DNA of 64,000 nucleotides from Siphonodentalium dalli (Eukaryota; Mollusca; Scaphopoda; Gadilida; Siphonodentaliidae): positions 4,588,001 through 4,652,000 of the forward strand of contig CP136062.1 of assembly GCA_032622095.1 (NCBI GenBank), given 5' to 3'. The translations under genes and the position numbers were made by a program. The notes under the pieces are model-generated. The model did no database searches, was not told the DNA's origin, and was given only the letters and a program-made list of their open reading frames with translations. Each line of letters starts with the position of its first letter. Position 1 is the first letter of the stretch. This document shows positions 1 to 9,819 of this stretch, piece by piece.

Positions 1-1288
1 CGTATGGCATGGTGTTATATATAATACTTATATATAACTCCGATTTTACAAACAACTAAATACGTCCACCACAGCCGACAATGTTAACAAGGATAAATTA
101 CATTGATACAGATGAAAAATTCAGATAAATGAGACGTTTACGAACGTTATTCTGGGGCAAAATAGTCCTTGGGAGACAGCAAGACCACGCCCCTTGACAC
201 GGATCGTGTGAGTGATTTTTACACGTGGACTTTGTCGTGGTAACAATTGTTCAGCCAATTACAGCTGTCCGGTACAGCTTTGTTCGAAATTAAACTTCGA
301 TATACGCAAACATCATAAAATAGTTGTTTTTTCTGTAATTATAACGTATTGTTATCCTTCATCCCATTTCCCTCTCTTCTGATTGGCTGAGAGTGCGTCA
401 CATGGCGGGCCGTAAATCACCATATTACCCTCGAGGGTAACATTGTCTCAGTTATTGACCGCTCAGCTGTTACCAGTAAACATAGCAATACGAAGAACTC
501 AACGTGCAGAGACACTCTCACGGCTCTCTAATAATTTTCGAAAACACTGTTTTTATATACCCCACTATTTCGTAACAACCGCGAACTGTGGTGTTTGCTA
601 ATTTGCACAATTGTGTGGGTTTTTTTTGCAATTAAAGCACGCTATGTATAAATGGTGTTAGCACGGACACAAATCCGTTATAAGGTGTATTGTTCCTATT
701 GGACATTTTTATATCACTAATAAAAACCGTGGGACAAATAGATAATCCTTATTATGCAGTTGGTATGTGCTGCAGACAATCGCACATACGATGTACATAC
801 GTTACTAATACGTTTATGTACTAGATCAAATAGCCACTCTTTACAGTTTATCAATTGACTATTTCTTTTCGGCAATACATTCCTCAGACTTCAGAAGAAT
901 ACACTTATGTTGCGTAACAATCTGTAAAATATGTCAATTTCTTTTTGCACAACTACAACGTGTTAGTTTCACAGTTTAGCGTTCTGGAAATTAACACGTG
1001 TGCCTGCGTCTTTACGCTCATTTGAACGAAACCGAACATTTCGCTGCATGCTACTCAACTTCGAAATTGCTTTACTCCTCTTTCCGTGAACCGATTCCCA
1101 TCATGCGACCAGCAAAATGACCGGAGAATAGCTGCGCAAATGATGGGTGTGTTAATTGATCCAGAATGTGAATGTTTTATTTTCTGAAAAACATAAAATT
1201 AACTCTTCGAACTGGATTAAGGAATATACGCACGCACTTAGGCCTGCTATTAAGGAGGTTCGTGTGTACTCCATTGTCAGATAACAAA
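1..1288. other. Anonymous AT-rich DNA, no gene seen
   Basis: I see no coding region that resembles a known protein. The only local structure worth noting is a perfect 16-bp palindrome at 425-440 (TTACCCTCGAGGGTAA) next to a CCAAT-like GATTGGC motif near 380. That could be part of a promoter, but no transcript can be supported from the sequence. Confidence 0.6.
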
Positions 1289-1440
1289 ACAGTTATCACC
1301 CTTTTTTCGTGAGACACGGGGATTTGTCGCCGCTCTCGACCTGGAATGTCACCCTCTGGCCTAGCGACCCTCGGGTGACATTCCAGGTCTCGAGCGGGCG
1401 ACAAATCCCCGTGTCTCACTCAATCGCGGGCGATAACTGT
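1289..1440. repeat. Large foldback hairpin (two-stage inverted repeat)
   Basis: The inner inverted repeat runs 1309-1419. Its first 23 bases (GTGAGACACGGGG..., 1309-1331) are mirrored perfectly at the right end, and GACCTGGAATGTCACCC pairs again nearer the loop. The loop of about 18 nt lies near 1356-1373. A weaker outer arm pair (ACAGTTATC at 1289, GATAACTGT ending at 1440) encloses it. The structure resembles a foldback or MITE-type element; no protein is encoded. The outer arm shares GTTATCACC with the hairpin at 31791-31930, so the two may be related. That link is inference. Confidence 0.75.
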
Positions 1441-3258
1441 ATAATAACGAACCAAAGACGCTTTGTGTCGTATATAGGCTATATCTGATTTTGTGACGTC
1501 ACCAATTTTTAAGTAATACGACCCTTGAATTTTGAATTTTGGATAGCACGAATGTAGGACATAGGATCGGTGGGCCTAAAGCATTATTGTCGTAAAATGC
1601 TGTCAAGATGCCAACGCAAATCAGTCGATCTGCAACATTCTCCTACATGTATTTCTATAAACGACGATTAAACGTCATACAATCATTGATGTACTTTGTT
1701 ATTTACAAGGGCAAGGAGCCAGTTTATACTGTATTTCCAACAGGTCTATACACTCTATTTGATTATAATTGGAAACAAATCAAACTAAAAAAATATTAAA
1801 AATATTTGCCCAGAAAATGAATTCCAGCCGCATGAATGCACCTGTAGAGACCATTTTCAATTTTCTATCGGTATTTTCGCCTGAAAGATTGATGCACTAT
1901 TCACAAAGTTCAAACCGAAACTATAAGATTCGATTGAATGCTTCAGCCAGATTTTTATCGATACTAGTACGATATGTTACCTGTTACCTATCTGGAGATT
2001 CTGCGTTCAAAGGCACACCGGCGGTCTGTCGTGGTTATTCGTACAGTTGAATATTCATAAAAACCATCACCATTGTGTATATACATAACATGTGTATATG
2101 TACATTTAAGATTGGCAACATGCCGGTATATCAGTTCTAAGAAAACTTCTGGATAAAATATCAGTTAAAAATCGATATCAAAGTAAATCATAAAATTGGA
2201 AGATAACAAGATATAGTTCCAAACGTATTAACCATTTAAACCCATACTATTCTGTGATTGTGTGAAACAAACTATTTATGTAGTTATAAGTATTGAAAAT
2301 ATTATGTATTTCTGCCAACAACGGCTGAACGAGCGAAGAGATATAAGTTTGTGCTATGAATTAGTACGCAATCACAAAAAGTTAAATGTCCTGCCACAAT
2401 TTCGCGAACAAGGTCAGTGCTGGTGATTGTCGTTAACACAACAACTGAGATAAACTGAGCAGGTAAGCTATATGTGCATATTTGTGAACTCAATTCTTCT
2501 AAGCATATGTAGGCCTACATGTAGATACTTTTAGCGTGATGACAGGCAAAAATTAAAACACAAAAATTGCATTCCGAAAATTCGATGCACCATGTGGTAT
2601 GTCAATGTGAATGTCATTCTGACTCTGAGCACAGCATCAAATTTCTACATGGTGATTTCACTTTGATGATATTCATTCAACAACCATTGATTGGTGTCAA
2701 CATAGAGACCTGCGAATATTCAAGATTCAATTCGATGTCAATATCGGGGACCTGTTTCGACGTCGACACCAAATATTTCAAATCGGTGTTACTTTGGTGT
2801 AACCTTGTTTTTTTGCGTTAGATAACATATGGAAAATGACCTAAGATCACAAAAATTGAAACACAAGGATGCCAAGTTAGCAAACGTAGGTCATTTTGAA
2901 TGTATGCCGTTCAAAATAGACATGCATTATGCAAAGTAGGCACTTCGATCGCAACCTGTGGCGGTAATTAATCGCCGCATATATTTGTAATCTGTATCGA
3001 CACTGTATAAATTGTCTACACGGTGCGTGATCGCTAGATGCAGAACGCAATTGATTACCTTATGTTTAGATCATGTCATGAATAAATGCTATCGACCGTA
3101 GAGATCATATATTCCACCAGTACAAAACCCGGGAACTTTTTGTAAGTTTTGACAGGGAACCTTATAAAGTCAAAATATAACGCGGGGAATGTACTTCTTT
3201 GTTCATACCTGTTGCTTAATGATTTATTCATCGGAACGTGAAGATCCCAGCTCGAGAT
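1441..3258. other. Anonymous AT-rich DNA, no gene seen
   Basis: Short open frames occur on both strands but none has recognisable domains, and their composition matches the surrounding AT-rich DNA. No tandem or inverted repeat of note was found by eye. Confidence 0.55.
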
Positions 3259-4197
3259 TAGGCCTGTAACGATACGCTTGGTCACGATACGTATCGCGAT
3301 ACGGGGCAAACGATACGATGCGTGTCACAATACGCAAATTTTTATCCCACGAGTAAATAGCTATTCAACACTCCAAATTTGCACAACTCTCAGGTTGAGT
3401 TTTAATGATAGTTTTTCTAATATTACTGTGGAGTTTCATAATTGGTTAGTTCTACCGGTTTGTGTATGTAGTAATGTAGTATGCTCGTACAATACCAGTA
3501 CAACATGACATATTGATACTGAAGTCGGTAAAAGAGTTGAAAAGTTTCTCACTCATCTGTTTATATATCACATAATCGCAACAGCTGGCTGGGAATGATG
3601 TCGTTTCAAATGGTGCGACATGTTGGTCGTGACACCAGTCTTGTAAGAGGTTGCCGTCGAACATAATTTGCAGATCGTTTTAGTTCTGTCTGTCTTAATG
3701 CATGGCTTTCCATCCTCTTCAACTGTGTACGTCCCAAAACCGTAATACTGCCAGATTTTCGACCCGTAGGCCGCTGTCGGATTGACAAGTTTTAAGCTTT
3801 CTTGAGCAGACATCTTTCCACGGCCCACATGTTGTTGTTATGCGCAGACGATATATCCAATATACTAGTATTTGATTTGTTCATCAAATTAAACCAATAG
3901 GAGCATGGCTTACAGTCTGGGGCTAGGTTACGGAGGTCAGTCATTTCACTTCCGCCAACGTTTGTGTCAAAGGTCAAAGTGCGAGCTCAAGGAAACAAAC
4001 AAAATTTACAGATTTCCTTCCGATAACAAGTAGTAAGCATTCGCAGCTTACGGAAACGAACGAGGGGACCCGATTGACTTCGTATGGTAACTGCATAATA
4101 TGGAAGCAGAACTGTATCATAGTGTATCGAAATTACAAATGAATCACATATAGAATCGTGAATGACGAATCGCGATGAATCGAAATCGCGATAAATG
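3259..4197 (-). mobile_element. Decayed, internally deleted hAT-type transposon
   Basis: The left end reads TAGGCCTGTAACGATACG and is followed by GATACGTATCGCGATACG subterminal repeats. This matches the style of the hAT-like element at 53063-53320 (TAGAGCTGCAACGAT end). The right side, 4118-4197, is rich in degenerate ATCGCGAT motifs but no clean terminus is visible. A BED zinc-finger fragment on the minus strand (3568-3813) supports the hAT assignment. Only about 300 bp separate that fragment from the left terminus, so most of the transposase, including the catalytic core, is missing. The right boundary is approximate and no target duplication was found. Confidence 0.55.
3568..3813 (-). pseudogene. 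hAT transposase N-terminal BED zinc-finger fragment
   Basis: The 81-residue reading frame starts at the ATG at 3813 (MSAQESLKL...). It carries a BED-finger pattern: SKIWQYYGF at about residues 18-26, the cysteine pair CKLC (residues 48 and 51), and paired histidines in SHHLKRHH (about residues 67-73). In hAT transposases this domain binds DNA at the element's ends. The frame stops right after the finger and no RNase H-like catalytic domain follows, so this is a remnant rather than an active gene. A host BED-domain gene is a less likely alternative, given the hAT-like subterminal repeats around it. Confidence 0.6.
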
Positions 4198-4309
4198 GTT
4201 ATTTATTTTATTCCCTGTCGCCAAATTCAGGACGTAAGCGACTGCACCCGGAAGCAGTTCTGATTGGTCGACTTCATAACCGAAAGTATAACTGAATTAA
4301 ATACAACAG

Positions 4310-4540
4310 GTGATTTTTTGGGCTGACTTATGGAAAGTTGGTAGCCGAGAGGTAGCATACTTGTCTTTCATGCCAGCGGACCTGGGATCACAACCTGGTC
4401 AGAGTATTCTGATAAACAAATCAGAAATCGGCCAGGTACCAAGTTCGGTATCTGCAAATTACAGACTTCCCCCATTACAACATTTGTCCTGGTATATTGT
4501 CATGGGTGCATCTGTCCACAGATACACATGGACTTTTTAG
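4310..4540 (+). repeat. tRNA-derived SINE-like relic
   Basis: Near 4336-4358 the sequence TTGGTAGCCGAGAGGTAGCA resembles a polymerase III A box. Some 40 bases downstream, CCTGGGATCACAACCTGG resembles a diverged B box with its T-arm. Spacing and order fit a tRNA-derived SINE head, followed by about 120 bp of non-tRNA body. It cannot be folded into a proper cloverleaf and is not called as a tRNA gene. Confidence 0.4.
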
Positions 4541-5547
4541 CTCACCTGAGACGAAGTCTCCGGTGGAGCTATATAGTCATCACTCCTCGTCCGTCCGTCC
4601 GTCGAGCCGTCGAGCCGTCCATCCGTCCGTCAACAATTCTTTGAACATCTTCTTCTGAAGTTCCATTGGACCGAATTGGTTCATATTTGGTGTGGATGTT
4701 CCCTAGGTGACTCTCATTCAGATTTGTTCAAATGAGGTCACTGGGTCAAATAGTTGCGAAACCAGGGCCATAACTCTATTCATCCATAGTAATTCTTACA
4801 ACAACTTCTTGTCCATAACCATTGTGCCGATTTAGCTAATATTTGGTATGGAGGGTGACTGGTGTTCAGATTTGTTCAAATGAGGTCACCCGGTCAATTC
4901 ATTGAGAAACCAGGGCCATAACTCATAGTAATTCTTACAATGACTTTTTCTAAAAAATATTGGGCCGATTTAGCTTATATTTGGTACTGAGGGACCTTGG
5001 GTGACTGGGAATCAGATTTGTTCAAATTGGGTCACTGGGTCAAAAAGGGGCAGAGCCAGGGACATAACTCTTAACAAAATTACATTTTTGCATTTTGATC
5101 ATATTTGGTGTGGATGTTCCCTAGGTGACTGTCATTCAGATTTGTTCAAATGAGGTCAGTGTGTCAAATAGTTGCGAAACCAGGGCCATAACTATATTCC
5201 TCCTTGGTAATTATTATAACGACTTCTTGTCTAGAACCATTATGCCGGTTTAGTTTATATTTGGTATGGGGGGGGGGGGGGGGGTCGTTGACTGACTGGG
5301 TTCAGATTTGTTCAAATGGCGTCGCTGGGTCAAATAGGGGTGGAGCCAGGGCCATAATTCCAAAAAAATAATAAAAAATTCAGGAACTCCTTGATCAATT
5401 TAACATACACAAAAAAATATCACCCTCACCCACATGACCCAGAACCTCACCCTGCCCTCAACCAACAGCATTCCACCCTATCTCATCTCCTAACTCACAG
5501 GATCTCTCCCACCAGCAGATTAAGTCAATTGTATTAACCTGAATTTA
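4541..5547 (+). repeat. Diverged repeat field (GTCACTGGGTCAAAT family)
   Basis: Starts at TTAGCTCACCTGAGACGAAG and a (CCGTCCGT) stretch near 4588-4630. Units of roughly 150-240 bp then recur, containing CAGATTTGTTCAAATG, GTCACTGGGTCAAAT and CCAGGGCCATAACTC. At least four diverged units are visible (near 4715, 4868, 5010 and 5130). A run of 17 G lies at 5268-5284. I associate this texture with interspersed repeats in bivalve genomes, but no family name is assigned. Nothing coding is seen. Confidence 0.55.
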
Positions 5548-6290
5548 GTGTGTCTGGTATTTGCAGAATGAGGTCCCCAGAGGGTGAATTTAGTTATGCT
5601 ACCCTGCACAGCAGTCTAGCATCACCAAATACACTAGCCTTAGGCCTCATCTTCTGGGAAGTATATAGGCACTTAAATTGACATTTTTACCTACTTTTTG
5701 CCTTCTGTTTAGTTTCTATATCCCCTAATTTGTGAATATAAAATGCATAATTGAGGTGCCCAATGGGTGCACATCACCAACTTTAACTGGAGAATCTTTC
5801 AAGATATGTTTATAAACATTCCTTGCAGATCTGCTAGAAGTCATTAATTCCCAATCTATCATGTATTGTTCATATCAGGACTAATGTCATTTGCAGAATG
5901 AGGCTCCCAGAGGGTGAATTTAGTGATCCCACACAGCGGCCTAGCATCACCAAATTCACCCTCTGGAGACCTAATTCTGCTTAGGCCTCATCTTCTGGGA
6001 AGTATCTATAGTATCAAATTAACATTGTTGTTAGTTACATTTCCCTTCTAGGAAGTTTCTATATCCCCTAATTTGCAGAAGATAAATTCATAATTAAGGT
6101 GCCCAATGGGTGAACATCACCAACTTCAACTGGGGAACTTCAATCTTATCCTAGGTCTGCCATAGCAGTTGGGGGCCTTAGCAGAATGAGGTCCCCAGAG
6201 GGTGAATTTAGTTATGCTAGCCCACTGTGCGGGATATCGTCGCTAAATTCACCCTCTGAGGACCTCATTCTGCAAATGACAGACACACTA
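5548..6290. mobile_element. Composite foldback element, copy 1
   Basis: The outer ends are inverted: AGTGTGTCTGGTATTTGCAG on the left, and CTGCAAATGACAGACACACT on the right ending at 6290. Inside lie several smaller inverted repeats built from GGTCCCCAGAGGGTGAATTT and its complement. These flank short central palindromes such as CCGC...GCGG at about 5590, 5930 and 6220. The blocks between them (GCCTCATCTTCTGGGAAGTA and CCCAATGGGTG...CACCAACTT) recur. No protein is encoded, so this is a non-autonomous nested-palindrome element. Copies 2 and 3 are at 29312-29772 and 36624-37074. Confidence 0.65.
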
Positions 6291-6361
6291 TCACACTATT
6301 TCAAGGCTTGATTGTATAATACATTGTGTTGCTTGAGGCCAGGCATGCACAATGTAGGAAC

Positions 6362-6604
6362 AGACACGCTTTTGGTGATGCTATCCCACACAGCGGGCTA
6401 GCATCACCAAATTCACCACCCTCTGGAGATCTCATTCTGCTTAGGCCTCATCTTCTTGGAAGTATCTATAGTATCAAATTTACATTGTTATTAGTTAAAT
6501 TTCCCTTCTAGGAAGTTTCTATATCCCCTAATTTGCAGAAGATAAAATTCATAAATGAGGTGCCCAATGGGTGAATATCACCAACTTCAACTGGGGAACT
6601 TAAA
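6362..6604. mobile_element. Composite foldback element, partial copy
   Basis: This stretch repeats the interior of copy 1: the CCACACAGCGGGCTAGCATC palindrome, GCCTCATCTTCTTGGAAGTA, TATCCCCTAATTTGCAGAAG and CCCAATGGGTGAATATCACC appear in the same order as at 5930-6150. Outer ends are missing, so it is a fragment or a secondary duplication of the interior. Confidence 0.55.
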
Positions 6605-7130
6605 TCTTATCCTTATCAGATTTATGAAAATGGGATCACAAAGTCAAATAAGGGCAGAGCCAGAGACTTAACTATTTCACTACATAGTAATTCTTAAAAT
6701 ATGTTTGCAAGAACTAGTTGGCTTATATAGAATGGAATGTTCTTCCTTGACTGCAATTCAGATTTTTTTAAATGGGGTCACCTGGTCAAATAGGGGCCAA
6801 GCGAAGGACAGTTTCCCTCTTAATATGCTTCCTTCACAAGGACTATCAGGTCTATTTTACTGATATTTATGATATGTATGAAGGGTTCTTTGGTGTCCGG
6901 GATTCAAATTTATTCAGATGTGGTCACCAGGTGAAATAGGGTGGGACCTTAAAATGTCTTCTCAAGAGAGTTTGGACTATTTAGCTTACATATAGTATGG
7001 AGGAATCAGGAGGATCCTGTAGTGACTGAGATTCAGATTTGTTAAAATGAGGTCAACCTGTCAAGAAATGGCAGGCTATGGGGAGTTAACACTTTTGTGT
7101 CTAATAAAATCATTGAAATACCAAATTCAT
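6605..7130 (+). repeat. Continuation of the diverged GTCAAATAGGGGC repeat field
   Basis: Degraded units with GGTCAAATAGGGGC, CAGATTTGTT and TTTGGTATGG-like motifs continue from the 4541-5547 field. The composite foldback element therefore seems to sit inside an older repeat array. No coding potential is seen. Confidence 0.45.
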
Positions 7131-7702
7131 TAAAACATCTACCTTGGAACCACCTGACTGATTGGTCTGACATACATGTATTGTGTTTTGGGTCCATGGA
7201 TAATTGGGCTTCAAACATGTCTAAATGGTTTTAGAAAAAAGGCGCTTGTGAGATTGGAAATTTCCAACAATTGAGAAAGTTTGAGGTGTCGGTGGTGAAA
7301 TTCCAACCTAAGACTTGGGAGTCTGGAGCCCGGTCAGGAGGGGACTTGTTGAGCTGGAGGAGGGGGTGATCAGTAGTGTACAGTTGGCAATTTCAAGGTG
7401 GATTTTTACCAATCTACATACTTGAAGTCTCTTTAGCCACATATCCTGTTTAAATCTACTTCTTTTAAAGTGATTATGAAAAGTGCTGACTGTTTTGGTC
7501 TCCAGAGTGGCAGAGTCCCAGTCTTATCAGTCTTTGCAGTCTGGTGAGCGACCCCACAGTCATTGACTGTCTTGTTTTTACAGTGACAACCGCCTCTCCC
7601 AAGCCCACCCACCCTGAGTTTATAATGTTTTACAACTTTTGTGGAGTTTGTGTCTTTGTGGTGTAACTCTTTAAACATGGCCGTTATTTCGTAAAAGTGA
7701 TA
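7131..7702. other. Anonymous DNA, no gene seen
   Basis: No repeat or coding signature was recognised. The 81-codon minus-strand frame around 7433-7678 has no recognisable domain. Confidence 0.45.
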
Positions 7703-8071
7703 TTTAGGCCAAAACGAAGAATTCCTGTGTTTAGGGTAACCCGCCCGCCCCTACTCAAAACCTGCTGCCAAATTCCATTTTATCGTTTTTCAAAAATTTC
7801 CTCCGACTTTATTTTATTTTTTTTATAATTAAGAATTCGGAATTAGCTTAAACAAGTAAACCATTTCCTTGCAAATATCGTCAATTCTCGAAAAACGGAA
7901 GTGCCGCCATTGTTGTTGAAGTATATTCGTATTCCCTCGTCATTGTTCGGCAAACCTCGCCGATTTCTCGAAAGCGGAAACCAGAAAACACGCGATACTT
8001 GTGCCGGAATATGTATTAACTAGCAATCGAAAGTAACCGGATATTTTGCCGATTGCACATGGCGATTGAAT

Positions 8072-8374
8072 ATGGCGGAAACACTTCCGTGTGCGGATAG
8101 ATCCTGCATTTTAGCCATTAAACTTCACAAATGCGTTCATATGAATCAGAATAGAAACACCATGCCGCCTGTTAACTATAGCACAGACATGTTGTCGTGC
8201 GTGAACCGGTACCACACGGATTCTGAACTGACAGAAAAGGACATAGTAATAAAATGTCAGATTAAAAATAATTCTGACACTTTTGAAATCGACCCAAAGC
8301 TCAAAATTCCTGGCATTATTATAGTTTATCCACCTCTCACCGCATCCACCCTAAAAATTATAAGCCTGTCGTAA
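8072..8374 (+). CDS. Hypothetical 100-codon frame inside a TIR element
   Basis: Begins at an ATG (MAETLPCADRS...) about 30 bp after a CG-rich upstream stretch and runs 100 codons to TAA. I recognise no domain. It contains four cysteines in the first half (CADRSC, HKC, SCVNRY), a charged middle (TDSELTEKDIVIKCQIKNN) and a hydrophobic end. It lies wholly inside the 7703-9153 element, so it may be a remnant of element-encoded protein, a captured host exon or chance. No splice sites or homology support can be offered. Confidence 0.2.
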   Translation: MAETLPCADRSCILAIKLHKCVHMNQNRNTMPPVNYSTDMLSCVNRYHTDSELTEKDIVIKCQIKNNSDTFEIDPKLKIPGIIIVYPPLTASTLKIISLS

Positions 8375-8598
8375 CATGAGTCTGTGTGTACCCATGCAGT
8401 AGGAGTGGTATGTGCCTGGTAGAACTTAATTTTTTCCTAGTAGAACTATTTCTCATTAAATATTCATTAGTTCTACAGAAAAAACGGACCCGATTAATCA
8501 ACATCTTCTGTGTTGCAATGATCCGAATGCAACATCCGTCATAGGGTAATCAATGCACATATATTGTTCTTGGTGCTTACTTTGTTTTACATGTGTGA

Positions 8599-8796
8599 AT
8601 GCCACCACCGCTTTGCATTTTGATTATGTTATGTACATCACGTTGGCGTTGCCGCATGTATGTGCCATTTCCAATGGAGGAACTCTTGTTAAATTCACCT
8701 TCTGAGTTGAATATTTCGCAAAATTTCTTAGTATTCGAGTCGGTGGATAAACAAAATATCATTTTAAAGTGTCTTGTGTGGGAAATTGAACAGTAA
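8599..8796 (+). CDS. Hypothetical 65-codon frame inside a TIR element
   Basis: An ATG-started frame (MPPPLCILIM...) that ends QNIILKCLVWEIEQ before TAA. No domain is recognised. It shares the element and strand with the frame at 8072-8374, 224 bp upstream, so the two could be pieces of one former spliced gene. The evidence is weak. Confidence 0.12.
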   Translation: MPPPLCILIMLCTSRWRCRMYVPFPMEELLLNSPSELNISQNFLVFESVDKQNIILKCLVWEIEQ

Positions 8797-9245
8797 TATG
8801 TCCACTCGTATGATTTGGCCTGTAATATCCGAGCTTCAGCGAATCAACGTGAACATAAACCGTTTAATTTTCAACACTAGACACTTATTCTATATATAAT
8901 ATCATTTAATATCATGCTGTATACATGTCATTGAACTTCTGCAACACCATTAAACTGATTAAAGCTACCATGGCATTGATTAGTGTGACAATGACTTGCC
9001 CAAGCTATATACGAGTGACACTGGCAGACGATTAGAAGGCACGAATACTTAAATATTATTCCCCGTGAAAAATAAAATGAAGTACCGCCTGCCCGCCCCT
9101 GTTTTTTCCCCTCATGTTACCCTAAACTCAGGTATTCTTCCTTTTGGCCTTAACAAAATGACAGGCATCTTAGAATAATCTCTCATTTTCAAAACATACC
9201 GGTAAGCATTGGGCACTGTCGTGTTGAATTCCATACTATGCCAAC

Positions 9246-9613
9246 TACCTCGGACAAAATAAGTGTCCATTGGCACTGCAGTGTATTTGCCATTCGGCTG
9301 AAGTGTCAGAGTTTGTAACTGCATTTGAACACTGCGGCCGAACGGCAGGTACACCACGTCAAACGACAACTAGACCCCGACTGAGCGGCATGTACACTGT
9401 GGTCAGATTTCTGGTTTATATTGTTTTTTTTGTTTCAGTTTCAGGAACGACACCGCGGCAACTACACCATGGCCGAACAGCAAGTACACCGTGGCCCAAC
9501 TGTAGTTAGCCGGTGCAGCCGCGGTGTAGTTGCATTTTGGCTGCAGTGGCAATGCTAACTGCACCACGGTTACTACCAGTAGTAAGTGGACACTTGTTTT
9601 GGTCAGCAGGGTA
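9246..9613 (+). mobile_element. GC-rich TIR MITE, copy A (368 bp)
   Basis: Ends resemble TACCCTGCTGGACAAAACAA and its inverse. The left reads TACCTCGGACAAAATAAGTG and the right GACACTTGTTTTGGTCAGCA then GGGTA. The body is a string of short inverted CACCGCGG / CCGCGGTG modules such as GGCCGAACGGCAAGTACACC. Termini begin and end in TA, which would fit a TA target duplication. Other copies are at 14581-15573 (interrupted), 34623-34943 and 35018-35382. No coding capacity. Confidence 0.7.
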
Positions 9614-9819
9614 GGTGACGTGTAGTAATATTATTAATAACAAAATTATCTAGAATCTACCGTAGATGAACAAATAGCATTGCGAATCTAAAAGCTCTAA
9701 ATACGTTAATAGAAGCTACATGTCATGTACTGTGTGTGTTGAAAATTAAGACTCCTAACTTCGCCAAGTCGTGCACACATCTAGAACAGGCTACATAACT
9801 CATTTTGTTTATAGTTTGA

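Larger units (their letters stand above)
7703..9153. mobile_element. 1.44-kb TIR element at a TTAA-like target
   Basis: Long imperfect terminal inverted repeats bracket 7707-9149. The left end reads GGCCAAAACGAAGAATTCCT followed by GTGTTTAGGGTAAC. The right end, read inverted, gives GGCCAAAAGGAAGAATACCT followed by GAGTTTAGGGTAAC. GC-rich CCCGCCCGCCCC tracts lie just inside. The flanks are TTTA (7703-7706) and TTAA (9150-9153), consistent with a TTAA target duplication with one substitution, as used by piggyBac and Kolobok superfamilies. The interior carries two modest plus-strand frames (8072-8374, 8599-8796) without a recognised transposase, so it is probably non-autonomous or carries a captured fragment. 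Confidence 0.6.

Noticed and set aside
4325-4410. Possible tRNA gene
   Set aside because: A- and B-box-like motifs are present but no acceptor stem or anticodon arm can be formed. It is treated as a SINE relic.
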